A stretch of 64,000 bases of DNA, from positions 1,370,630 to 1,434,629 of the forward strand of contig BJOX01000008.1 of assembly GCA_009731375.1 (NCBI GenBank), given 5' to 3'. Position numbers and translations under genes: made by a program. Shown here piece after piece: positions 31,401 through 41,013 of this stretch. Below the pieces are notes generated by a model, which was not told where the DNA came from, did not search any database, and saw only the letters and a program-made list of their open reading frames with translations. This stretch comes from Paulinella micropora. Its lineage: Eukaryota > Cercozoa > Imbricatea > Euglyphida. The stretch's first letter is position 1; the number at the start of each line of letters is the position of its first letter.

Positions 31401-33441
31401 AGGAGATGATCTTTTGTGGTATAAGGGCCTCCATGGTCGATATGCGTCACAGCCGGACAAATGGACCCTTTGGGTACCGGAGAGTCTGAGACGATTTATA
31501 TTTGTCGCAGCCCACAATTGCCCACTTTTGGCGCATCCGGGTCGACAACGAACTCACATGTTCGTAGCGAGGCGATTCTGGTGGAAGAAGATGAAGGAGG
31601 AGATAGATCAGGCGGTGGATGCATGCATCCCGTGCAAGATAAACAAAACACCACTGAAGGCAAATTTCGGCCTGATTGGCGAATTTCCTCTTCATGCGGG
31701 GATGTTTGAGTTTATACACATTGATCATGTGGGACCTTTCCCAGAATCGAAGGATGGTTACAAATACCTCCTTACGGCTATTGACAGAGCCACCAACTAT
31801 GTGTGGATCATCCCTGTCAAAGACGTTACCGGCAAGACGACGGCCGAGGCGCTGATCGATAGGATCATCTCACAGATCGGAGTACCAAGAAAGATATGTT
31901 CTGATCGAGGCTCGGACTTTAATAACGAGGTCATCGACAAACTATCTAAGTATTACGGGATGAAATGGCAATATGTTACTGCCTATAACCCGCGAGCAAA
32001 TGGGAAAATCGAGCGGGTACACAGACCCCTCAAAGCCTCGCTAAAGATGTATTGCACGAAGAAGGAGAATCAAAGAGCATGGGTCGAGGCAGCACCATCA
32101 TTTGCGTTTGCAATGAACTGTCTACCCTCTACGGCGTTAGGAGGCTCGAAGAGCTCAATCTCGCCATATCAGTTAGTATATGGGCGTGAGCCTGATATCC
32201 CGACTTCGCTCCTTCACCCAAAAGACACTTGGGCGGATGCGGATGAGTTGTTTGGGATGAGACTTAGAGTGAAGATGGAGGCGGAACAAATAGTCAGGGC
32301 GCATAGAGAGGCGGAGCGCCGAAAGACTGATGCTGAAGGGGTGCGACAAGCGCACTTGGATCAGATCAAGTTCCAGGTCGGGGATATTGTACTATTGTAC
32401 CATCCTCAAGTCCCGAAGGGAGTCAGCTCTAAGCTGTTCACTCACTGGAAAGGACCTTATCAGATTATGGAACAGACGGGACCTCTGAATTACAAGATCA
32501 GGGGTAGAGGGAAGGTGCAAATTGTGAATGTAAGAAGGCTGATTAAGTATGATCCCTTCTTACTGGAAGATGAATCCGTTGAGGAGGCGTTAAAACGGAT
32601 GAAGGATGATTTCAAAGAGGTGCCGCCCATCCACAAGGAGGCTGGCATAGACCAAGACGATGCTTATCGGGCACCGATAGCTGAGAAGGAGGAGAGTGAG
32701 GTGGACAGCAAGGAGAAGACTGACCGCATAAGCGCGGTGGGGACTCAGTCCAAGTCTCCGCGAGAGCATAGCGGAAAGAAGGAGAAGATCACAGAGGCGC
32801 AGCTAAGGAGAGCGCGGAATGATCTTATCAACGACCAACCGAGGAAGGCGATGAGGTCGATGAGATCAAAGGACGTCCACCAGGAGGAGGAGGGGACGGA
32901 CACTGACCCAAACGCGGGCAACGTTGAGATTGTCCATGAGCGATGGAAGGAAGGCGATGCGATAGCAACCATCGCATGGGTGAAAAATGTTTTCTATCTG
33001 ATGAGACCAGCGGAACAACATGTCGCTGATGACACTCTCTCAGACTTATACTTGATGCGGGTCGTGGCGGTCCCACGACAGATGCGTGTCACACGGACAC
33101 TCAAAATATCATCAGCCGCAAAGATAGTACAACCGATACTCCAGTTCTGGAGAAGTATGGACCCGGTTGAGGATCCAAAGGCAAGACATTATCTGCCAGT
33201 ATATAAAGACGCAAAAAGTCTCGAGACATGGGATGATACAATTACTCCCAGAGACAAGGATTACACTGCGTGGACCATTCAGACACTGCCAAGAGGAGTG
33301 CTTGATGTCCCTTTTGAATTATCGTTGGGCGGAATCCCTAATAAGATCTGGGACATTCTCGAACAGTCAAAGTTCGATCTGACTTTTGTTGGTGGTCCTC
33401 CACCAGGCAAAGAAATCCGCGCCAGACGACGAAGGCAGTGA
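28426..33441 (+). CDS. pol: Pol polyprotein: reverse transcriptase, RNase H, integrase
   Basis: One open frame of about 1,670 codons. It picks up the end of the protease (GAVIDCAARQVIYG). The reverse transcriptase covers about residues 430-620 (WRLTVNYARVNK, YSVIDLKNGFWQIPL, VLPMGLKQAPGLFQ, catalytic CYIDDIIVYS at about 557). The RNase H region starts near 705 (FVVDTDASKFAIGAVL) with TDHHNLLWL. Integrase has an HHCC zinc site (HNCPLLAHPGR ... CIPCK, about 1030-1070) and D,D-35-E residues in FIHIDHVGPF, CSDRGSDFNN and NGKIERVH. A GPY/F-type module follows (LFTHWKGPYQIM). A C-terminal extension of about 250 residues (FWRSMDPVEDPKARHYLPVY) has no chromodomain signature. Frame intact, so the element was recently functional. 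Confidence 0.9.
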   Translation: MATMGAVIDCAARQVIYGVKRGEENDTDPFNATDSYEAYELSLATDHKKMAIAHEALEVYVHPHVVRPDELSWTDNWESQVCTVTVPTCHWDKKSIDDLIEKRKEEIICVAQRSPSLARFAEGVGTDVHITNGYCFHAKVGEEKREAFVPRRTGRIPDTPPETIKSFITDFWGDEPTWPRSLSEVKKCLRTLFENNKPYTIILPYNEKAIWAQEIRDRLIDHPIPVPSRKQQLVVACRMGTREQSSAYKRKLRDLDKLKLIPQAFTCFDGFYTRKAPLQYARLIDMLVELGKDDEPDTVTYEKTGLDDVSEEDLGLEEDREPLKQHKQMSDEDFQEAARKILEEGVGTEKEKELLKAKLEANKEIFDPPHAGGVKPEDFTAAIYKIPGAEPSPAPRRANLSMHEAKIAEELARQLLNEDFIERSTSPIVSQPRIVPKPGGEWRLTVNYARVNKVLEEERNPLPTLEEGRRVLRNAKFYSVIDLKNGFWQIPLEEKSRWLTAFVVGMEIYQWKVLPMGLKQAPGLFQKAMQKMLSSQYDDLSDGGFMRRRGQKAGEYAFCYIDDIIVYSNTMEEHIDHLSDIFRRIGAFGLKCNLKKCQLAKTSVTYLGYEISHNRVSISKEKREEIMNRPIPKNRTELHSFLAMAQYYSQFIPDWGATRAKVEKMIDFGDFEKWDEEALQAFHALKDLIYKDPKDGGLVLTMPDFTKQFVVDTDASKFAIGAVLQQEDEEKKLRPIMFISRKLCAAERNYCTRQREALAVVWALKRLREYLWGGPQFTVRTDHHNLLWLMNHEQTGRLARWQAFLSCFDFTMVHLPGKRNVVADSLSRLEFNSEVSALVSTVEMEDLSTDKVYEVSHIEAMEMASGVRYDRTGLRYSPQGPDHGICCELHTQEDAEWSYEVYENAKANIREEEETQEVYAEPPQERRSDLDDDPERIGVRLEDGTIHIASPTAWRQQQAQDPEFKELIQLYQNPDELRMTKENDEGDQRSDEGDDLLWYKGLHGRYASQPDKWTLWVPESLRRFIFVAAHNCPLLAHPGRQRTHMFVARRFWWKKMKEEIDQAVDACIPCKINKTPLKANFGLIGEFPLHAGMFEFIHIDHVGPFPESKDGYKYLLTAIDRATNYVWIIPVKDVTGKTTAEALIDRIISQIGVPRKICSDRGSDFNNEVIDKLSKYYGMKWQYVTAYNPRANGKIERVHRPLKASLKMYCTKKENQRAWVEAAPSFAFAMNCLPSTALGGSKSSISPYQLVYGREPDIPTSLLHPKDTWADADELFGMRLRVKMEAEQIVRAHREAERRKTDAEGVRQAHLDQIKFQVGDIVLLYHPQVPKGVSSKLFTHWKGPYQIMEQTGPLNYKIRGRGKVQIVNVRRLIKYDPFLLEDESVEEALKRMKDDFKEVPPIHKEAGIDQDDAYRAPIAEKEESEVDSKEKTDRISAVGTQSKSPREHSGKKEKITEAQLRRARNDLINDQPRKAMRSMRSKDVHQEEEGTDTDPNAGNVEIVHERWKEGDAIATIAWVKNVFYLMRPAEQHVADDTLSDLYLMRVVAVPRQMRVTRTLKISSAAKIVQPILQFWRSMDPVEDPKARHYLPVYKDAKSLETWDDTITPRDKDYTAWTIQTLPRGVLDVPFELSLGGIPNKIWDILEQSKFDLTFVGGPPPGKEIRARRRRQ

Positions 33442-33929
33442 CAAAGAAACTATTTTTCTTTATGCGTCTCAAATAAACTGATTGATTGCCCACGGCGTAT
33501 CATGATTTGATCATGCATCATCAGTTATCAATATGAATATTAAAAAGACTCAGTGATATAACTTGGCATTCGATCGCAACATACGAGTGCGAAAGGTCGA
33601 TCGACGATGATACTACACCGTATACGGGGATCGCTAGTGTATTGAGCGATGGTGTTCCCGGGTATGACCCTTTCCAAGTCCTGGGATGATGTTCTCGAAA
33701 ATGAAATGTTCTCTGAGACTTTCATTAAATTATTTTTTACGATAGATTATATACTGTCGTACCTGAGCACGGTCAATCTCTACTTGTGTCGGTATATCGC
33801 AGGGTCGGGTACATACACCTCGACTTCGGATATAGCTATTAGGACTGGCCCCCTAATACTATATCATAGGATATCCACCTTATACAAGGGTATGTCATTA
33901 AAAAAGACAATGTACTTACGATCTCCCTG

Positions 33930-33984
<55 letters not shown>

Positions 33985-34304
33985 GAAGAAGAAGGAGATC
34001 AAAGGGGGAATCGTACTACAGCACCACGTTGCTTGTATTTTTTTTTATTAATAGTACGTTTGTTCTTGACATACTGCCAAGAAAAAAAAAAAAGAGATTG
34101 AGGGGAAGGACTTCAAAAATCTACAAGAATGGCTGGAGAATCCGCTTTGACGTGCCGTATGAGGATATATTTATCGTCTTTTAGCGTCTATCCGTGGGTC
34201 GATGCGCTGTGTGGCATGACTCCATAGCGCATACTATTTGCAGAAAGAAATCAGAAGGTGTATGACGAAAATGCTATTTCCGTCATAAAATCGGGAGGGG
34301 GTAC
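33442..34304 (+). other. 3' untranslated region of the gypsy element, with (AAT)n and polypurine tract
   Basis: No ORF of note. An (AAT)n run (33,932-33,975) interrupts it. Bases 34,080-34,238 recur exactly in the isolated fragment at 35,743-35,898. It ends with a purine-rich GGGAGGGGG at 34,293-34,301 and TAC directly before the 3' LTR. This is the polypurine tract that primes plus-strand DNA. Confidence 0.7.
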
Positions 34305-34538
34305 TGTATGCATCACCCCCTGGATAGCCGGTAAAAAGTACCTTTTCCTGGTGACGTGCACCAGCTTGTTTTTCAGTATTATTTGTCCTGATTGGACTGA
34401 TGCCATTTTATTCCTGGTCTGTTGCCGTTTTCCTTTTTGGCTTCACTGAGCTAATATAACAAGACATCATTCTCATCTTTTGAGGACTGTGTTTGGTTGT
34501 ATTACAGATTTTTTACGAGCTATCGTTGGGGGCATTAC
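34305..34538 (+). repeat. 3' LTR
   Basis: Starts TGTATGCATCACCCCCTGGA and ends GGGGGCATTACA. It pairs with the 5' LTR with scattered differences, including a missing AG in the GGTGACAGGTGCACC stretch. Confidence 0.85.
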
Positions 34539-34573
34539 ATCTTATCTATCTATCTATCTAACTATCTATCTAA

Positions 34574-34627
<54 letters not shown>

Positions 34628-34632
34628 GTCTG

Positions 34633-34667
<35 letters not shown>

Positions 34668-34672
34668 ATCTT

Positions 34673-34707
<35 letters not shown>

Positions 34708-34780
34708 ATCTATCTTTCTACCTATCTATCTATCTATCTATCTATCCATCTGTCTGTTTATTTATCTATCTGTCTATCTG

Positions 34781-34815
<35 letters not shown>

Positions 34816-34951
34816 GTCTGTCTATCTGTCTATCTATCTATCTATCTATCTATCCATCCATATCTATCTATCTATCTATCTATCTATCCATCCATCAATC
34901 TATCTATCTATCTATCTATCTATCCATCCATGTATCTATCCGTCTGTCTAT

Positions 34952-35008
<57 letters not shown>

Positions 35009-35154
35009 CATCCATCCATCTATTACTGTCTGTCTATTTATCTATCTATCTATGTATCTATCCATTTATCTATCTATCTATCTATTTATCTATCTATCTA
35101 TCCATCCATCCATGTATGTATCTATCTGTCTGTCTATTTATCTATCTATCTATG

Positions 35155-35198
<44 letters not shown>

Positions 35199-35283
35199 CA
35201 TCCATCCATCCATCTATGTATCTATCTGTCTGTCTATTTATTTATCTATCCATCTATCCATCTATCCATCTATCCATCTATCC

Positions 35284-35325
<42 letters not shown>

Positions 35326-35326
35326 G

Positions 35327-35358
<32 letters not shown>

Positions 35359-35439
35359 CATCCATCCATCTATGTATCTATCTGTCTGTCTATTTATTTA
35401 TCTATCCATCTATCCATCTATCCATCTATCCATCTATCC

Positions 35440-35481
<42 letters not shown>

Positions 35482-35490
35482 GTATCTATG

Positions 35491-35526
<36 letters not shown>

Positions 35527-35604
35527 CATCTATCTATCTATCCATATATCTATCTATCTGTCTATGTATCTATCTATGTATCTATCTATCTATCTATCTA
35601 TCTT

Positions 35605-35653
<49 letters not shown>

Positions 35654-35665
35654 ATATCTATCTAC

Positions 35666-35724
<59 letters not shown>

Positions 35725-35732
35725 CGTATCTA
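34539..35732 (+). repeat. 1.2-kb (TCTA)n microsatellite
   Basis: A very long tetranucleotide array broken by TCTG, TCCA, TTTA and TGTA variants. Those variants form a higher-order unit of about 170-180 bases (the phrase TGTATCTATCTGTCTGTCTA recurs at 35,113, 35,216 and 35,370). The 444- and 422-residue YLSI-type ORFs across it are artefacts. It ends at a gap. Confidence 0.95.
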
Positions 35733-35742
35733 NNNNNNNNNN

Positions 35743-35898
35743 AAGAAAAAAAAAAAAGAGATTGAGGGGAAGGACTTCAAAAATCTACAAGAATGGCTGG
35801 AGAATCCGCTTTGACGTGCCGTATGAGGATATATTTATCGTCTTTTAGCGTCTATCCGTGGGTCGATGCGCTGTGTGGCATGACTCCATAGCGCATAC
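35743..35898 (+). repeat. Isolated copy of the gypsy 3' region between two 10-N gaps
   Basis: This 156-base piece appears identical to about 34,083-34,238 (AAGAAAAAAAAAAAAGAGAT through CATAGCGCATAC) and is bounded on both sides by exactly ten N. That is the signature of a small contig placed by a scaffolder rather than biological duplication. Confidence 0.75.
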
Positions 35899-35927
35899 NN
35901 NNNNNNNNGTATCTGTCTGTCTATTTA

Positions 35928-35978
<51 letters not shown>

Positions 35979-35987
35979 GTGTGCAAG

Positions 35988-36145
35988 CGCCACCAGCGTC
36001 GATCGTGCTTGCAGCCGCCGCGACAACGTTGGCGACCGTGCAACCGCAAATATTGCATAACATGCAAAACCTTATGGTATCTCATCACGCGATGGTGACG
36101 GCTTTGGACACGCCCGACAGTGATGTCAACAGAGCTGAAAGAGTG
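35988..36145 (+). CDS. Exon 1 seen of an uncharacterised host gene
   Basis: A coding segment between a GCAAG acceptor-like edge and a perfect GTG|GTAAGC donor. It encodes PPASIVLAAAATTLATVQPQ and HHAMVTALDTPDSDVNRAE. The following intron is (ATGT)-rich. The frame joins in phase with the next exon (V|TYAKET). The upstream part of the gene is lost in the (AT)n and gap region. Helical, no recognised domain. Confidence 0.45.
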
Positions 36146-36355
36146 GTAAGCGGATAAATAGCGTTTGTGCAAGGTCTATGAATGTATGCATGCATGCATG
36201 TATTTATGTATGTAAGTTTGCATGTAAGTATGTATATACGTATGCATGTCTGTCGGTATGTATGTATGTATGTATATATGTATGTAAGTGTGCGTATATT
36301 ATTGTTTGTGTGCATGTATTTTGCATGTATTTATGTATATAATCTGCCTGGCCAG

Positions 36356-36533
36356 ACATACGCTAAAGAGACCGCTTCGAGCAGTGCACAAGTGGGGCAA
36401 GGAATAGCCTCCCTGCAGCTGTCGAGCATTATCGTATATCTGGTGCAACGCGCCCAGCAGACCGCTAGGGACCATGGAGAGTTTTTCCTGAGCAGACCAA
36501 AAGGCCAAATCCAAATCCAGTGGTTTAGTCAAG
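36356..36533 (+). CDS. Exon 2 of the same host gene
   Basis: Bounded by GGCCAG|ACATAC and CAAG|GTAACC. It encodes TYAKETASSSAQVGQGIASL, LSSIIVYLVQRAQQTARDHG and PKGQIQIQWFSQ. An amphipathic helical segment is followed by an alternating hydrophobic strand. The next intron is (AT)n-rich. Function unknown. Confidence 0.45.
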
Positions 36534-36566
36534 GTAACCTACTTGTTATATTAACCTAAAAAAACC

Positions 36567-36635
<69 letters not shown>

Positions 36636-36669
36636 GTGTGTGTGTATATGTGTGTGTGATATTGTACAG

Positions 36670-36811
36670 GGACTTGACTACGCCCGGGGGGGTGGACACT
36701 CAGCAAGATTCGCTGCACGCTTTTCCTGGCCATGCTACGTTAGCATCAGCCGATGCGGTCAAGGAGGCGGTTGTCAAATTCACTGAAAGCGCTAGGTTCC
36801 TAGAGTCAAAG
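36670..36811 (+). CDS. Exon 3 of the same host gene
   Basis: Between TTGTACAG and TCAAAG|GTACTT. The best frame encodes DLTTPGGVDTQQDSLHAF, ASADAVKEAVVKF and ESARFLESK. Joining to exon 2 needs a one-base correction near the G7 run at about 36,686, possibly a homopolymer error. Phase at its 3' end fits exon 4. Confidence 0.4.
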
Positions 36812-36826
36812 GTACTTAAGCCTTGT

Positions 36827-37539
36827 ACGCATACTCTACAACCACACAAGTTCCGCTACCGTAAACACTGTGTATAATTGTAGGCACCCGCCGAATGGTT
36901 CAGGCACTTGACAAGACTTGGACTTNNNNNNNNNNCTCTCTTCTCGACGGTATGGATACACAGGAGGATCAGCTATGCAGGACAAGGAGGTTGCAACTCA
37001 AGGCCGCAACCTCGTCACCACCACTGGACGAACATCAGGTTTTTCGGTACACCTGGTGATCTAACTTAGAGTGGGACACGGCCATCCAACAACAACATGA
37101 TTGTCGCTACTGCTAAGGTGGGAGCCGCCACCGACGCCTACGGGAAAGGCGGAAGTCCTGCAACTGTGACTCCGGCCGTGCTGGCGCCAGTGCGGGCGCA
37201 ACGCAGGCTAACAGCCCATGCGGACAGGGCTCCTCGGTCCTCCGTGAAGGTGGGGACCAAGCGTGGGCGTGCGATGATCTGTAATGGTGAAATTACGTCA
37301 CTGCGCNNNNNNNNNNGGGGAGCGAGACCAAGCCCCCAACCCGGATCCCGGCGGCGAGGAATGGGAAATCGCTGGGACGCGTCGGATACGACGCAAACAG
37401 GATGAAGTAGACCTCCACAGTGCAATTCTGTGGGGTTCCTACGCATACTCTACAACCACACAAGTTCCGCTACCGTAAACACTGTGTATAATTGTAGGCA
37501 TTCGCCGAATGGTTCAGGCACTTGACAAGACTTGGACTT
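36827..37539 (+). repeat. Duplicated exon 4 edge around gap-bounded insert
   Basis: Bases 36,827-36,925 recur at 37,441-37,539 (ACGCATACTCTACAACCACA through AAGACTTGGACTT), differing only at CACCC/CATTC. Between them are two 10-N gaps (36,926-36,935 and 37,307-37,316) and about 500 bases of unrelated GC-rich sequence. This looks like an unresolved haplotype or scaffolding error in which a foreign contig was placed between two versions of the same exon. Confidence 0.65.
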
Positions 37540-37632
37540 GACAAGCTGACTATTTCCAGCATGCGACATTTCGTGCGAGAAGTCAACAAACTGAAGAACG
37601 AACACGCACGCCTCGGGGACAAGGTCTGGGAG
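37498..37632 (+). CDS. Exon 4 of the same host gene
   Basis: Bounded by ATTGTAG|GCATTC and TGGGAG|GTGGGT; 45 codons in phase with exon 3. Encodes AFAEWFRHLTRLGLDKLTIS and FVREVNKLKNEHARLGDKVW, which look like two basic helices. A truncated version of the same exon precedes the gap at 36,926. Confidence 0.5.
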
Positions 37633-37704
37633 GTGGGTTCGTTACATTTCTTCGCTCGAATCTGGCCAACTGATCTTACCACCGGTCACGTAAGGAGAGT
37701 GCAG

Positions 37705-38587
37705 GAAGAAGCATCTGGAGCTAGAATTGTGGACACTGTCGCATCGTCTGAGTGCTTCCGGGGTCTTCCGGTTGCTATTTCATACACGTTGAAGTGGCCT
37801 CATCAACACAAAAACATAACGCGAAGCAGTGAAGAAGTCAGCGAGTGGTATCATGGTGAAATTGATCAAGCAGGAAACAATCTTGTCGCGCACGAGGGGG
37901 TTGTAATTTCGCGAGATGCTTGCCCAGCTCCATGGTCCTACAACTCGTCTGGTGGTGCGTGCAAGGCGACAGCTGCGAAACGGGCAGATATTCTGCAGTG
38001 AATTTTTTACCCCTGATATGCTAGACAGCATTCTGCACAATTCCCTGTGCGGTTCCACAGAATACAACCGGGCTAGAATGTACATGAGACATCCCTGTGC
38101 ACTGGAATTGCTGCCGGAGCAATGGGGCATGACCGGACAGATATTTTCGATGCGAATCGGTGCTTTCATTTGCCCACAACAGTATGGAAGATACGTGACA
38201 AGGTGTGACCTGGAAAACGAAGCCAACGTCCAATTTGTTTTCACCGTGGATAAGAAAGAAACGAACTTCGGAGAATGGTTCAGCGTTCACCTTCACAACT
38301 ATGTTCACCGTCGCCCAGAGATGGTTGCTTTCGGCCAGGTGGCTACGAGGGAAAAGGCAAAAAACGTAGAATTGGCAAGAAATTACTATTTCCAGTACAA
38401 CCGCAGCAACATAAACGATTTTGCACGCGAGCAGTATACAGGAAAAGGGACAGGAAAGCTGCAAGCAATGTCCTTTCTGAAAGAAGTTTTCCGTCAAGGC
38501 ACGCAGTACGACCCGAATTCAGACAAGTTACCAACCCCGAGTATGTTGGGAATCGCGCTGAAAGCTACCAGGACATCAATTCCTTGA
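37705..38587 (+). CDS. 3' part of the host gene, two frames
   Basis: After GTGCAG| the first frame encodes EEASGARIVDTVASSECFRG, ISYTLKWPHQHKNITRSSEE and a Cys-containing end, stopping at 38001. The downstream frame, convincing from about 37,985, gives EFFTPDMLDSILHNSL, MTGQIFSMRIGAFICP, NVQFVFTVDKKETNFGEWF and LARNYYFQYNRSNIND, stopping at 38587. An indel or small intron near 37,960-37,990 joins them. It looks like a folded alpha/beta protein with a mid-protein Cys/His set, but I do not recognise the family. The stretch 38,588-38,938 after it has a C-rich run and no clear ORF. Confidence 0.4.
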
Positions 38588-38938
38588 AGCCTATCATCTG
38601 TTTTCAGCCGACTGCTTCCTACTGTGGCAGCAAGGCTCCTGGTCCCCCCCCCCCCTTTTCCTCCTGCTCCTCCTTTTCCTCCTTTTCTCACACATTTACG
38701 CCATGTCACCACTGTGTCTAGCGTCCGTTGTTCAACCCATTTCGCTGCGCGCTGCTGATGCCAAGGCAAGATTGCAATCGCGTTGTCACTGCTGGGGAGC
38801 AGGTGTCGAAGAGGTTGACAATGAAGACACGTCAAATAGTAAATAATTATATTCCCTAAATATACATATACAGAATGCACACACATTGAACAATTAGTAA
38901 ATACAAAAATACGTTCATTCGTACGTACATGCGTATAG

Positions 38939-38986
38939 GAGACGTCAACGACGAATGAAGAACAGCAGCCAGCGCGGGAGGACAAG
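38939..38986 (+). CDS. Short exon before the 17-residue-repeat exon
   Basis: Sixteen codons ([16 protein letters not shown]) between CGTATAG and a consensus GACAAG|GTAAGC donor. It is in phase with the next exon, which opens with the similar ETTALLEKH. The intron between (38,987-39,267) contains (CA)n/(CAGA)n. Confidence 0.4.
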
Positions 38987-39019
38987 GTAAGCAGTTTGCA
39001 AGAGTGCGTGATACAATGT

Positions 39020-39192
39020 GTATGTGTATATTCTGGTACATACACACAGACAGACAGACACACAGACAGACACACACACACACACACACACCCACCCACG
39101 CACACACACACACACACACAGACAGACAGACAAATAAACAGACACACACACACACACAGACAGACAGACACACAGACAGACAGACACACGCA
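39020..39192 (+). repeat. (CA)n/(CAGA)n microsatellite in an intron
   Basis: Alternating CAGACAGACA, (CA)n and CCCACCCACG phrases. The Val/Cys-rich minus-strand and Thr/His-rich plus-strand ORFs across it are artefacts. Confidence 0.9.
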
Positions 39193-39267
39193 TTATTGCG
39201 AAATGCCCAATAAACTTGTATATCCAACAAACATGGCACTAGCATGGTATGTGTCGTTGAATTTTAG

Positions 39268-40371
39268 GAGACAACGGCATTGTTGGAGAAACATCTCCTA
39301 GCGGCGCTGAAGTATAGAGAACAGGAGCTGCAGTGGCAGCAAAGGAAGTTGGAGGAGGGGACGTTGGGCTCAGCTGAAATTCCGAAAATGGAAACCCGTT
39401 TCTACCTAAACGTCCGAGCCGTTCTGCCTCAGGATAACCAATGGCATACCACCTTCCCATTACAGAACGTGAGTGTGGCTAGGGATTTGTTCGGAAAGAA
39501 CTTGTATGAAGCTAAGAGTTCGGGGGTTGCCATCGTCTTGTTCGGGGGCTACCTGCAGGAAAAGCAGAGATCCGACGTGGCCCTGGACCTGTTCGGCGTG
39601 AACCTGCGCCAAGCCAGGGGGGGCGCGGGTGTGGCTAGGGACAGCTTCGGGATGTTCTTGTATTGGAACAAAAGCAGCGGTCTGGCGCGAGATTTCTTCG
39701 GGAGGGGCATGTACGATGAGCAGGGATCCGGCGTGGCCCTGGACCTGTCCGGCATGAACCTGCGCCAAGCCAGTGAGAGTGCGGTTGTGGCTAGGGACAG
39801 CTTCGGGATGAGCAGCGGTTTGGCGCCAGCTTTGTTGGGGGGGGACCTGTACAGGGAGCAGAGATCCGAGGACGTGGCCCTGGACCTGTCCGACGGGGAG
39901 AGCGCGGGTGTGGCTAGGGACAGCTTCGGAATGTTCTTGTACGAGAACAAGAGCAGCGGTCTGGCGCGAGATTTCTTCGGGAGGGACGTGTACGAGGGGC
40001 AGAGATCCGGCGTGGCCCTGGACCTGTTCGGCATGAACCTGCGCCAAGCCAGGGAGAGCACGGGTGTGGCTAGGGACAGCTTCGGGATGTTCTTGTACGA
40101 GAACAAGAGCAGCGGTCTGGCGCGAGATTTCTTCGGAAGGGGCGTGTACGAGGAGCAGAGATTCGGCGTGGCCCTGGACCTGTTCGGCATGAACCTGCAC
40201 CAAGCCAGGGAGAGCAGCGGTCTGGCGCGAAATTTGTTCAGGAGGGGCGTGCAGCAGGCTAGAGAAAGCTCAGGCGTGGCCCTGGACGTGTTCGGCGTGT
40301 CCATATACGACTCCCAAAGCTCAGGCGCGGCGCTGGACTTGTGGGGCGTATACTTGCGGGAAGCCCAGAAA
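39268..40371 (+). CDS. Protein of eighteen 17-residue tandem repeats
   Basis: A 368-codon exon between ATTTTAG|GAG and CAGAAA|GTAAAT. An N-terminal coiled-coil-like segment (LLEKHLLAALKYREQELQWQ, then QRKLEEG) and a short beta-like stretch (ETRFYLNVRAVLPQDN) precede the array. From about nucleotide 39,470 to 40,370 there are eighteen units with consensus S-G-V/L-A-R/L-D-x-F-G-x-x-L-Y/R-x-x-K/R-S. They group in threes: SGVALDLFGMNLRQARE, SGVARDSFGMFLYENKS, SGLARDFFGRGVYEEQR. Each unit could form an amphipathic helix with a Gly break. Units 7 and 9 are shortened. No signal peptide or membrane segment is seen. I know of no family with this repeat; the coiled coil suggests oligomerisation. Confidence 0.7.
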
Positions 40372-40507
40372 GTAAATTGTTTTTACGTACCGTTGATGTA
40401 ACAATGTTTTGGGTGTGCATCTATGCACGTGAGTGTGTGTGTGTGTGTGTGTGTGTGATCTGCTGATTCATTCCTTGAGTTGCTGTACATTATCAATATG
40501 CGTTGAG

Positions 40508-40707
40508 GGCGCTCCAGCGCAGAGCAAGCGAGACACAGAGAAGAAGCAAACAAGACCCTCGCGTTTCTACAGAGCCAAGCCCAGAAATTTATGCAAGAGG
40601 ACGTCAGCGTGGTCCTCAACAAGGATCAAATCAACTCTTTGGTGCGAGCCTTTACAGATTTAACAGATCTGTTCCCACCATCAGGTCACGAACAACAAGG
40701 AGAATAA
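40508..40707 (+). CDS. Probable terminal exon downstream of the repeat exon
   Basis: The frame SSAEQARHREEANKTLAFLQ, then SQAQKFMQEDV, NKDQINSLVRAFTDLTDLF and PPSGHEQQGE stops at 40705-40707. The segment is helical and acidic at the end, and follows a TTGAG acceptor-like site after a (GT)n intron. Splice phase with 40,371 does not fit exactly, so assignment to the same gene is tentative. A further acidic open stretch (EVSDEVEEVEEEQEEEVQ) lies at 40,745-40,899. Confidence 0.35.
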
Positions 40708-41013
40708 GCAGAGGAAGAAAAACAAGAGGAAGAAACAGTACAAGAGGTTAGTGATGAAGTAGAGGAAGTAGAAGAAGAACAGGAAGAAGAAGTACAGGAA
40801 GAAGAAGCACAGGGAGGTCCCACGACTAGGCAACAAACAAAACAGGCAACACCAACAAAAAGGAATCAAAGAACAGGAGATAAGGCTAGGTGTTGATTGA
40901 ACACAAGAGCGGTAAGATTTTCGACTTAGGGTTCTTGTTGGTCTGGAGTAACTGTTTTTATTATTAAAAATAATATACTGTATGTTCTTGGCATGTGTAT
41001 ATGTGGCCAGGCA

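Larger units (their letters stand above)
23761..34538 (+). mobile_element. Ty3/gypsy LTR retrotransposon, nearly full length
   Basis: A 10.8-kb element bounded by related LTRs (238 and 234 bp) that begin TG and end CA. It contains a primer binding site, gag, a protease-like ORF, pol (RT-RNase H-integrase order, which defines Ty3/gypsy) and a polypurine tract next to the 3' LTR. The LTRs differ at several positions by substitution and short indels, so the insertion is not recent. The 5' flank is (TTA)n and the 3' flank is (TCTA)n. No matching 4-6 base target duplication is visible, perhaps because both flanks have expanded. No envelope-like gene was seen. Confidence 0.85.

Noticed and set aside
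24785-33441. Envelope gene making the gypsy element an errantivirus
   Set aside because: No ORF with a signal peptide or membrane anchor lies between pol and the 3' LTR; that region is non-coding.
34480-35848. ORFs of 444, 422 and 210 residues (YLSI repeats)
   Set aside because: All three frames of a (TCTA)n array are open because the unit contains no stop in frame; one ORF also crosses a run of N.
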